From assembly GCA_019058515.1 (NCBI GenBank), contig JAHPYY010000071.1:1-9882 (forward strand): DNA of 9,882 nucleotides, in the 5' to 3' direction. The notes under the pieces are model-generated. The model was not told the origin of the DNA. It saw only the letters and a list, made by a program, of their open reading frames with translations, and did no database searches. Position numbers and translations under genes: made by a program. This DNA is from Promethearchaeota archaeon. GTDB lineage: Archaea; Asgardarchaeota; Lokiarchaeia; Sigynarchaeales; SOKP01. This document shows, piece after piece, positions 1 through 5,587 of this stretch; positions within the stretch are counted from its first letter, which is position 1; each line of letters starts with the position of its first letter.

Positions 1-110
1 GGCTTAATAATAGGATGTTCCCAAAATTCGTCGATTTTTTTTCCGAACATATATAAATTAACGGGCCGTTTAATGCTTTCTAAATATTCTTCTGGTGTTT
101 TAAGGGGCAT
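1..110 (-). CDS. N-terminus of a 4-hydroxybutyryl-CoA dehydratase / 4-hydroxyphenylacetate 3-hydroxylase family protein (partial)
   Basis: The minus strand opens with an ATG at 110-108 and stays open for 36 codons to the window edge. The product begins MPLKTPEEYLESI and continues with a VNLYMFGKKID segment and an EHPIIK segment. The pattern 'TPEEYLESI...R.V...GKKI....HP.I.P' is how proteins of the HpaB / 4-hydroxybutyryl-CoA dehydratase (AbfD) family start; in archaea the usual members are the FAD and [4Fe-4S] dehydratases acting on 4-hydroxybutyryl-CoA. Catalytic residues lie outside the window, so dehydratase and flavin monooxygenase cannot be told apart. There is no Shine-Dalgarno sequence before the ATG, which suggests a leaderless or very short-leader transcript. 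It lies downstream of, and in the same direction as, the FMN enzyme at 240-1208, with 129 nt between them. The gene is truncated only by the window edge. Confidence 0.72.
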   Translation of the reverse strand, partial: MPLKTPEEYLESIKRPVNLYMFGKKIDEFWEHPIIK

Positions 111-126
111 ATTTTATTTTCTATTA

Positions 127-134
127 TTTATATA
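127..134 (-). promoter_or_regulatory. TATA-like box for the left-edge gene
   Basis: On the minus strand TATATAAA lies about 20 nt before the ATG at 110. This would put transcription start at or next to the start codon, consistent with the lack of a ribosome-binding site. The surrounding DNA is very AT-rich, so chance occurrence is a real possibility. Confidence 0.3.
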
Positions 135-192
135 TGTAGAAATGCAATACATCTAATTTAAAATCTAATATTAAAACGCTAAGGTGTATTCT

Positions 193-226
193 AAAATTAC
201 TTATGTAATTTTTTGTCAAAAAAAAA
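193..226 (-). terminator. Oligo-T tract and hairpin after the FMN enzyme gene
   Basis: Reading the minus strand past the TGA stop (242-240), a run of nine T (226-218) appears after 13 nt. It is followed by a perfect 8-bp inverted repeat (193-200 with 205-212, 4-nt loop) whose last arm is T-rich. Oligo-T alone can terminate archaeal RNA polymerase; the hairpin may add to it. If it acts fully, the downstream gene at 110 depends on its own promoter. Confidence 0.45.
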
Positions 227-239
227 GTAGTGCGATAAT

Positions 240-1208
240 TCAAGAATTAGCAAATTTTTGACGAATAATTTCTTCAGCTTGTTTCACCACGCGCTCGATA
301 AGTTCTTTTACCGTGGGAATATCTTCACAAATTCCAAGACCTTGTCCAATAGTCATGATTCCCGCATTTATATCCCCTTCTTCGTACATCTTTCTTGTAA
401 ACATACCTGAGGCGGCTGAAAATATTTCTGTATCCGATACGCCTATGGATTCCAACTCAAGGATGCGTTGAGCAGCGGGATTGTTCCAAACACGTAGTGC
501 GTTATTTACGGACCTCATAACAATAGTGGTATCGTACACGCTACAATTAATAAGAGCTTTCTTTAAATTTTCGTGGACGGGACATTCTTTTGTAGTCAAA
601 AGGCGCGAACCTATTAACACGCCTTCTGCTCCTAACGCTAAAGCGGCGACTAAGCCCCTTCCATCGACGACGCCACCTCCCGTGACAACGGGTATGTCTA
701 TAGCATCAACAGTTGCAGGCGTTAGTACAAAAGTACCAATGTCAAAACGCCCCACATGACCTCCATTCTCCCAACCAACGACTTCTACAATGTCGGCTCC
801 AAGTGAAGCTGCTTTTTTCGCATAACGCACGCCCGCACATTTATGCATCCAAATGATATCGTGTTCTTTGAACTCATCAATATATTTCTCTGGGGCTTCA
901 TGGCCGGAAGTTTCAATTATTTTTACGCCTTCATCGATAAAAATTTTCAAATGCCTTTTAGTATTAGGCGGCCGTAGCATTGGAAATAGGTTCATATTAA
1001 CCGCAAATGGCTCTTTAGCCAAACTCTTAAGTTTTTGCAATGCTTTTCTTAATGGTTCAGGTTTCCTATATATGGCTGAAGCTAAAATACCGAGACTTCC
1101 TGCGTTTGAACATACGGCAGTGAATTCGGGACCTGATAACGCCATCATTGTTCCGCATATTACGGGATTTTTAATTCCCAAAATTTCGGTAATTTTTGTT
1201 TTTATCAC
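240..1208 (-). CDS. Nitronate monooxygenase / enoyl-reductase-like FMN-dependent TIM-barrel protein
   Basis: This 322-residue protein belongs to the 2-nitropropane dioxygenase-like FMN TIM-barrel family, which includes nitronate monooxygenase and the enoyl-ACP reductase FabK. The N-terminus (NPVICGTMM, residues 14-22) matches the 'P.i.apM' strand. GWENGGHVG (145-153) carries the family's conserved His (H151), TGGG (177-180) and GAEGVLIGSR (193-202) form the phosphate-binding part for FMN, and GQGLG (288-292) is the usual C-terminal motif. Length is normal for the family. Translation begins at a GTG (1208-1206), supported by GGAG at 1222-1219 with a 10-nt spacer. There is no signal or membrane segment, so it is cytosolic. 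Position just upstream of a 4-hydroxybutyryl-CoA dehydratase-type gene makes an acyl-CoA or enoyl-thioester substrate more plausible than nitroalkane detoxification, but this is inference. The family call is secure; the substrate is unknown. Confidence 0.88.
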   Translation of the reverse strand: MIKTKITEILGIKNPVICGTMMALSGPEFTAVCSNAGSLGILASAIYRKPEPLRKALQKLKSLAKEPFAVNMNLFPMLRPPNTKRHLKIFIDEGVKIIETSGHEAPEKYIDEFKEHDIIWMHKCAGVRYAKKAASLGADIVEVVGWENGGHVGRFDIGTFVLTPATVDAIDIPVVTGGGVVDGRGLVAALALGAEGVLIGSRLLTTKECPVHENLKKALINCSVYDTTIVMRSVNNALRVWNNPAAQRILELESIGVSDTEIFSAASGMFTRKMYEEGDINAGIMTIGQGLGICEDIPTVKELIERVVKQAEEIIRQKFANS

Positions 1209-1285
1209 TTTTTTTATTCTCCAATTATTAAATACGTATATCTCAAAATTAGTCGTTATTTTAAATTAATGTTTTCTCCTAATCC

Positions 1286-1293
1286 TTTATAAA
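1286..1293 (-). promoter_or_regulatory. TATA box candidate for the FMN enzyme gene
   Basis: TTTATAAA, itself a palindrome, lies 78 nt upstream of the GTG start at 1208 and would give a start near 1262 and a leader of about 55 nt containing the GGAG site. Because it is symmetric it could also serve the plus strand, but the plus-strand gene is 245 nt away and has a better-placed box. Confidence 0.35.
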
Positions 1294-1480
1294 CAAACAT
1301 AGGTTACAGGATCGCGAGAAAAATCAAACGCTTTCGTAAATATCAATATTTATATTGGTTCGTACTATTGTAAGGTAAAATAAATGAATAATAAAGAGAT
1401 ATATTTTCAAATTATCTTCAGTGTAATAGGTACAAATTACTGATATAATTACAAACTATAAATAGTAGATAAGATCTAAT

Positions 1481-1530
1481 TTTATAAAAAGACTTGATCT
1501 ATGATATTTAGAGTTTTTTAAGGAAAGGAG
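1481..1530 (+). promoter_or_regulatory. TATA box and Shine-Dalgarno sequence of the histidine kinase gene
   Basis: TTTATAAAA at 1481-1489 would place the start near 1510, leaving a leader of about 29 nt. AAAGGAG (1524-1530) lies 8 nt before the ATG at 1539 and fixes the start codon. This is the clearest promoter plus ribosome-binding site pair in the window. Confidence 0.6.
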
Positions 1531-1538
1531 TTTAAGGG

Positions 1539-2687
1539 ATGAATCAGCCTAAGAACGATAAGTTAAAAGAAACTCAACGAGAGCTAACAATATCTGAAAA
1601 TAAGTATAGAGAAATCATTGAGAATATTGAGGATGGATATTTTGAAGTCGATCTAAAAGGTAATTACACTTACGTAAATGATTACATCAGTAGATACTTA
1701 GGGATTTCGAAAGAAGAACTAATAGGAAGGAGTTATACTGACTTTGTGGAAAAGGACACCGTGGGAGAAGTATTTAAAACCTTTAATAAAGTATATAAGA
1801 ATAATCTTCCAAAAGGGATTTTTGAAAGTCAAATTAAAAGAAATAACGGGGAAATACGCACTTTTGAAGGATCTTTTTATTTAAAATATGACTCTAGCGG
1901 AAGAAAAGTTGGGTTTTACGGATTTACTCGAGACATCACCAAGAAAAAAGAAGCGGAATTGAAACTCCGGAAATCAGAAGAAAATCTTCGTTCAGCCTAC
2001 AATCAAGTTAATTTTTACAAAGATTTACTTAGTCACGATATAGCAAATATATTGAATACAATTAGAATGTCATTGGAGATTCACCCATCATATCTTGAAA
2101 TTCCCGAAAAAAGAGACGAGATTATCAATCTCATTCGAATTTCGCTGGATAAGGGAATGAAATTATTTGCCAATATTAAAAAGTTATCTCAGTTAGAAGA
2201 CTCTGAAATAATCTTAGAAAAGATTAATGTATTGAAAATTCTTGAACAAAGCATTAATTTTATCAAACGATCGTTTAATGAGAAGGAAATACAGATAAAT
2301 GTAAATACATCTGGGAAGCAGATAGTAGTTCGTGCAAATAATTTACTTCTTGATGCATTTGAAAATTTATTAATTAACGCTGTAAAATATAACGATAATT
2401 CTACTGTCGAAATTTTAGTTAATATTTCTAAAGAACGGAAGGATCGAAAAATTTACATTAAAATGGAATTTGTAGATAATGGAATAGGTATCTCTGACGA
2501 ACGAAAGCAATTTATTTTCCAAAGAGGATACAATATGTATAAAGGGGGAAAGGGGATGGGATTTGGATTATCCCTCGTAAAGAAAATTATTCAAAAGTAT
2601 CGTGGAGAAATCTGGGTCGAAGATAGTTTGAAAGGAGACTATACAAAAGGCGCTAAATTTGTTCTTCTAATTCCTGAAATAGAATAA
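1539..2687 (+). CDS. Soluble PAS-domain sensor histidine kinase
   Basis: This 382-residue protein has a PAS sensor domain (about residues 18-135, ending in the typical GFTRDITKKKEAE linker), a short coiled coil (about 134-160), a dimerisation/phosphoacceptor helix with LSHDIANIL around H166, and a C-terminal ATPase domain. In the ATPase the N box is FENLLINAVKYN (274-285), the G1 box DNGIGI (313-318), the F-box region IFQRGY (326-331) and the G2 box GKGMGFGL (337-344). All residues needed for ATP binding and His phosphorylation are present. There is no transmembrane segment or signal peptide, so it should sense a cytosolic ligand, redox state or partner through its single PAS domain. No response regulator gene lies in the window, so it is an orphan kinase here. 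It faces away from the FMN enzyme and lies 177 nt before the SCP2 gene. The signal sensed cannot be read from the sequence. Confidence 0.93.
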   Translation: MNQPKNDKLKETQRELTISENKYREIIENIEDGYFEVDLKGNYTYVNDYISRYLGISKEELIGRSYTDFVEKDTVGEVFKTFNKVYKNNLPKGIFESQIKRNNGEIRTFEGSFYLKYDSSGRKVGFYGFTRDITKKKEAELKLRKSEENLRSAYNQVNFYKDLLSHDIANILNTIRMSLEIHPSYLEIPEKRDEIINLIRISLDKGMKLFANIKKLSQLEDSEIILEKINVLKILEQSINFIKRSFNEKEIQINVNTSGKQIVVRANNLLLDAFENLLINAVKYNDNSTVEILVNISKERKDRKIYIKMEFVDNGIGISDERKQFIFQRGYNMYKGGKGMGFGLSLVKKIIQKYRGEIWVEDSLKGDYTKGAKFVLLIPEIE

Positions 2688-2810
2688 ATGTTATAATATA
2701 TCCAATGGAGAATTTAATCTGTTCTTATATAATTCTTATTTTTGATTAAAAATTTAACCTATTTTAACCGTAAGGCGAGATACAGTAGCAATTTATGACT
2801 TCACAAGAAT

Positions 2811-2856
2811 TTTATAGGATAAAACCAAAATCATAATTAACCAAAATTAAAGAGGT
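2811..2856 (+). promoter_or_regulatory. TATA box and ribosome-binding site of the SCP2 gene
   Basis: TTTATAGG (2811-2818) predicts a start near 2840. GAGGT (2852-2856) lies 8 nt before the ATG at 2865 and supports that start. The gene therefore probably has its own promoter rather than relying on the kinase gene; a weak hairpin of 6 bp (2738-2753) lies between them. Confidence 0.5.
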
Positions 2857-2864
2857 AGAAAAAA

Positions 2865-3290
2865 ATGGTTGACGAGCAATTAATTAAAGAGTTAAAAGAG
2901 ATGCGCGAAAAGGGGGCAAGTCAACCCTCTGACGCATTAAAATTGTACGAGTTAGCTAAGCAACTTGCAGAAGAGAACGAAGATGTAAAGGAAGAATTGG
3001 AAGATATCGATACTACTATAATTCAAATAGTAGTTACTGACATTGACTATAAATATTGGGTTAAGTTAGGAGAAGGTACCGTCGATTACGGTGAGGGCGT
3101 AAATGACGATGCATCAGTTACTATGAAGGCTACTGGAGCAGTATGGGGCCAAATGAGTAGTGGAGAAGTAGATGGCACCAGCGCGTATATGTCAGGGGAT
3201 TTAGTAATTGAAGGGAATCTTCAAGACGCTATCGCGTTTGGTGAAGTAACGAGCATCGTAGGCGAGGAATCGGCTCATTATTTCGAATAA
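2865..3290 (+). CDS. SCP2 (sterol carrier protein 2) domain lipid-binding protein
   Basis: This 141-residue acidic cytosolic protein consists of essentially one SCP2-type domain. It has an N-terminal helical part (residues 3-48, rich in Glu/Lys), alternating strands (51-69, IIQIVVTDIDYKYWVKLG), a DDASVTMKAT strand (81-90), and the family's ending in which a 'sGdl.i.Gnl.dAi.f' pattern appears at 110-125. SCP2 domains form a hydrophobic tunnel that binds fatty acids, fatty acyl-CoA or isoprenoid lipids; archaea lack sterols in general, so a lipid or acyl-CoA ligand is the likely role. It is followed after 59 nt by the GNAT gene on the same strand, which may be co-transcribed. In other prokaryotes such stand-alone domains occur near acyl-CoA metabolism genes; here the left-edge dehydratase-type gene is the nearest hint. 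Confidence 0.8.
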   Translation: MVDEQLIKELKEMREKGASQPSDALKLYELAKQLAEENEDVKEELEDIDTTIIQIVVTDIDYKYWVKLGEGTVDYGEGVNDDASVTMKATGAVWGQMSSGEVDGTSAYMSGDLVIEGNLQDAIAFGEVTSIVGEESAHYFE

Positions 3291-3349
3291 GTGAGCTAAA
3301 TCGTTCATTATAAGAAAATCTCAATAGAATTATATAGGTACTACATAAT

Positions 3350-3976
3350 ATGGAGGGTTCTGCGAAGAATAAGGGATTTCTCTCAAGAGTAATAGAAAAG
3401 TTGAAATCCTATGGTGAACCCGATTCATATTACATTAAAATGAGGCTTTCTGTGGAAAAGATAACGAAAGAATACGAGGATTACGTAAATAGTCAAATCC
3501 CCGCTGATTTAGGGGATTTAGAGATTCACCCTGCTACGCTCGAAGACTTATCAGCGATTAAGGATATTCACAACCTCGCTTGGCAGTCGGTTGACACGCT
3601 TTACCGTCCAATATCCGTTGACGCGTTGGAAAGAATTAATAATTTCGATAACACGGTCTTTTTCCTTGCCAGGTATAATTCAAAAGACATAGGTTTTATT
3701 TTGTTAGACTTTGAAGGAAAAAACAACGAATTCGGGGTTATTGCGGGACTCGGATTGATACCTGAATATCAACGATTAGGTATCGGAAAAAAACTAGGAT
3801 TAACGGCGTGGAATTATTTTAAAGAACGAAATGTAAAGGAATTGCATTGCGAAGTGTACATGAAAAATAATGTGTCTTATTCCTTCATCAAAAGTTTAGG
3901 ATTTTCTGCGTACGGAAGAAGGAAACCTAAAGAGAAAACTCATCAAAGACAAATCTATCCCAAATATGGGTTCTAA
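3350..3976 (+). CDS. GNAT-family N-acetyltransferase with N-terminal helical extension
   Basis: Of the 208 residues, about 57-205 form a GNAT domain. The domain starts with LEIHPATLEDLSAIKDIHNLAW, shown here as the usual 'iR.at..D...i..i...a' opening at residues 57-78. The acetyl-CoA-binding motif A is YQRLGIGKKLG (140-150; Q141, G144, G146), and the motif B region MKNNVSYSFIKSLGF (171-185) contains Asn, Tyr and the terminal GF seen in RimI-like enzymes. Residues 1-55 are an extra charged helical segment not part of the domain. The substrate could be a protein N-terminus, a small amine or an antibiotic; the RimI-like ending favours a peptide or amino-acid amine but does not decide it. There is no ribosome-binding site before the ATG; a possible TATA element TTATAAG (3308-3314) would give a leader of about 13 nt. 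An in-frame ATG at codon 31 would remove half the extension and cannot be excluded. Confidence 0.85.
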   Translation: MEGSAKNKGFLSRVIEKLKSYGEPDSYYIKMRLSVEKITKEYEDYVNSQIPADLGDLEIHPATLEDLSAIKDIHNLAWQSVDTLYRPISVDALERINNFDNTVFFLARYNSKDIGFILLDFEGKNNEFGVIAGLGLIPEYQRLGIGKKLGLTAWNYFKERNVKELHCEVYMKNNVSYSFIKSLGFSAYGRRKPKEKTHQRQIYPKYGF

Positions 3977-3994
3977 TTTTTTTTATTTTTTTTT
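3977..3994 (+). terminator. Oligo-T terminator after the GNAT gene
   Basis: Directly after the TAA stop the plus strand reads eight T, one A, nine T. This is the strongest oligo-T signal in the window and probably ends the SCP2-GNAT transcript. It touches the stop codon of the methyltransferase remnant on the other strand. Confidence 0.7.
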
Positions 3995-4100
3995 AATTAA
4001 GATTTAACGGATACTTCCTGTATTTCTCAATGGCGTCTCTTAATGATGTGATATTTTCCCAAGGAATGTTTATGATATTGTGTGAAGCGCCAACAATGTA
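3993..4100 (-). pseudogene. 3' remnant of a UroD/MtaA-type methyltransferase gene
   Basis: The minus strand from 4100 to the TAA at 3995-3993 encodes 35 codons, beginning YIVGASHNIINIPWEN and ending REDIEKY-like as RDAIEKYRKYPLNLN. They align without gaps to residues 353-386 of the intact methyltransferase at 5588-6748: 25 of 34 positions identical, including VGASHN, PWEN and RDAIEKYRKYP. Many codons differ only silently (TCA/AGT, AGA/CGG, GCC/GCG, TTA/CTT), so the copies diverged while the protein was still selected. Upstream of codon Y the similarity stops abruptly in AT-rich DNA, and no start codon, ribosome-binding site or rest of the gene is present. A different-frame reading of 79 codons across 4027-4266 is unrelated. 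This is a paralog reduced to its last ninth, not a functional gene. Confidence 0.88.
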
Positions 4101-4186
4101 TAAAATAATAAATAGAAAATAGGTAAATTTCTGATTTAAAATCTAATTTCATTTCTCTTTTGCAAATATATTGATCTCGGAGGAAA

Positions 4187-4200
4187 TTTTTATATATAAA
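4187..4200 (+). promoter_or_regulatory. TATA box candidate for the serine hydrolase gene
   Basis: TTTTTATATATAAA ends at 4200 and predicts a start near 4220, giving a leader of about 70 nt. GGTGAG (4279-4284) lies 10 nt before the ATG at 4295 and acts as ribosome-binding site. Between 4101 and 4186 there is only AT-rich DNA without a recognisable gene. Confidence 0.45.
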
Positions 4201-4294
4201 AATATCTAAAAATGTTACATAAAAGAAATCTAATAAAAAATTTGTACAAAGATTCAATCGTAACAAAAAATTTTAATGGTGAGTTCTACAGATT

Positions 4295-5527
4295 ATGAGA
4301 AAGAGTAGGATAATTAATATTGGCATTCTTTTTGCTTTGATTATTATCTCTTCTTTACCTAGTGTTATATTTGGAAACGCAGAATCAATATCTTGGCCAA
4401 CTGAAAATTGGACGGAGAACACTCCAGAACAACAAGGAATGAATTCTGGGGAAATGTCGGGAATGTTCGATTATATCGCTACCAATCAGCTAAAAATCCA
4501 AAGTGTTTTGGTTGTTCGAAACGGGTATATCGTTGAAGACACTTATCTCGAATTAAGTAAGATCTTAGATGAAAAGTTATATGCTGATAAAGAGCATCTC
4601 TATGATCAAGTACGATATAGAAGATTACATCATCTATGGAGTTCCACTAAATCAGTAACCTCTTTATTAGTTGGAATTGCTATTGATAAAGGATACATAG
4701 AAGATGTGAATGTGAAATTATTTGATGTATTTCCTGATAAATGGAAAGCCAGTTATGAAGCAAGTAAAAAAGATATCACGCTCAAGGATTTATTAACAAT
4801 GAGTTCAGGTCTTCAGTGGGATGAGTTAACTGATGCATTTTCCAATTGGGGGCCTAGTGGATACACACTTAGTTATATTATCGATAAACCAATGGTAGCA
4901 GACCCTGGAGAAGTTTTTGAATATTCTACTGGAAATACTCAACTAATATCAGCAATTGTTCAAAAAAAAGTAGGAATGCTAATGTCTGAATTTGCTTGGC
5001 AAAATTTATTTACTCCTATAGGAATTAAGGAGGATGACTTAGAATGGGAAGATATTGAATGGGAATGGGCAGATGGAACTGTAGATCGGATTACTTTCGG
5101 TGGATTTGGAATTTACACAACACCAAGAGTAATGGGAAGATTAGGTTTATTGTGTCTAAATAATGGAAATTGGGATGGGACTCAAATTGTTTCTGAAGAT
5201 TGGATTACTGCTGCTACGCAAGATTATGTAGAGCCTGAAGATTATGGTTATCTCTTCTGGCTAAATGAAGAAAATAATTATTATTCGTTTCAAGGCTTTT
5301 TAGGTCAAAGTATTTACATTATACCAGAATACAATTTAGTGGTCGCTTTTACTTCAGAAGATCAATCTACAGCGATTACAGATAGATACAATGAAATATT
5401 AGAAGATTTTATCATTAAAGCAGCAACTACACCAATAATAATTCCAGGATATAATATTCTAGCAATTATGGGAATTCTTTCGGTAATTATAGTCTTTAAA
5501 GTTAAGAAGATTCTAAAAAATTCTTAA
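4295..5527 (+). CDS. Exported, membrane-anchored serine hydrolase of the class C beta-lactamase family
   Basis: This 410-residue protein starts with a signal peptide (basic MRKSR, hydrophobic 7-27, possible cleavage after the FGNA region). The hydrolase domain carries the S-x-x-K motif in LWSSTKS (S116 nucleophile, K119), the Y-S-x-G-N motif at 210-214 (Y210, N214) and a QGFLGQ loop (333-338) where the third motif of the family lies. EYSTGNTQL and the GFLGQ...P..NLVV pattern are typical of 6-aminohexanoate-dimer hydrolase/esterase-like members rather than true beta-lactamases. After residue 378 comes TPIIIPGYN, a hydrophobic helix (about 388-402) and a KVKKILKNS tail: a C-terminal anchor or sorting signal. 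The enzyme should act outside the cell on an ester or amide, substrate unknown. Its CpG density (19 in 1233 nt, hand count) is less than a third of that in the neighbouring methyltransferase, which suggests separate origin. Confidence 0.9.
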   Translation: MRKSRIINIGILFALIIISSLPSVIFGNAESISWPTENWTENTPEQQGMNSGEMSGMFDYIATNQLKIQSVLVVRNGYIVEDTYLELSKILDEKLYADKEHLYDQVRYRRLHHLWSSTKSVTSLLVGIAIDKGYIEDVNVKLFDVFPDKWKASYEASKKDITLKDLLTMSSGLQWDELTDAFSNWGPSGYTLSYIIDKPMVADPGEVFEYSTGNTQLISAIVQKKVGMLMSEFAWQNLFTPIGIKEDDLEWEDIEWEWADGTVDRITFGGFGIYTTPRVMGRLGLLCLNNGNWDGTQIVSEDWITAATQDYVEPEDYGYLFWLNEENNYYSFQGFLGQSIYIIPEYNLVVAFTSEDQSTAITDRYNEILEDFIIKAATTPIIIPGYNILAIMGILSVIIVFKVKKILKNS

Positions 5528-5531
5528 TTTA

Positions 5532-5575
5532 TTTTTTTAAATTAATTATTACTATTCCTAAGTTTTTTATTTTTT
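5532..5575 (+). terminator. T-rich terminator region after the hydrolase gene
   Basis: Three T runs (5532-5538, 5563-5568, 5570-5575) follow the TAA at 5525-5527 within the 60-nt gap to the convergent methyltransferase gene. They would end plus-strand transcription before it enters that gene antisense. Confidence 0.55.
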
Positions 5576-5587
5576 ATTTATTTCGGG

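Larger units (their letters stand above)
1209..1538. other. Divergent intergenic spacer with a short palindrome
   Basis: This 330-nt spacer separates the minus-strand FMN enzyme from the plus-strand kinase. Besides the two promoter elements listed separately it holds a perfect 14-nt palindrome-like element, CAATAT-TT-ATATTG, at 1344-1357, which could be a regulator site but is also easy to find by chance in AT-rich DNA. A 19-codon reading frame at 1384-1443 has a weak AAGGT upstream and no recognisable product. No RNA gene or remnant of a known gene was seen. Confidence 0.35.

Noticed and set aside
156..170. Similar TTTAAAATCTAAT strings at about 156-168, 4136-4148 and a weaker one near 9792-9803.
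   Set aside because: Short AT-rich matches in intergenic DNA at unrelated positions; not enough to call a repeat family or regulator site.
1384..1443. A 19-codon plus-strand frame with AAGGT upstream, before the kinase gene.
   Set aside because: Very short, no recognisable product, and separated from the kinase start by its better-supported promoter; frames of this size are common by chance.
4027..4266. A 79-codon minus-strand reading frame.
   Set aside because: It overlaps the methyltransferase remnant in a different frame, its product is low-complexity and aromatic-rich without family resemblance, and the in-frame remnant explains the conserved part of the DNA better.
4276..4308. A 10-codon upstream frame overlapping the hydrolase start.
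   Set aside because: The ATG is part of the AATGGTGAG ribosome-binding region; nothing indicates that it is translated or regulatory.
4101..5587. A mobile element carrying the hydrolase gene.
   Set aside because: No transposase, integrase, terminal inverted repeats or target-site duplication could be seen; only the composition contrast and the neighbouring gene remnant point to insertion.
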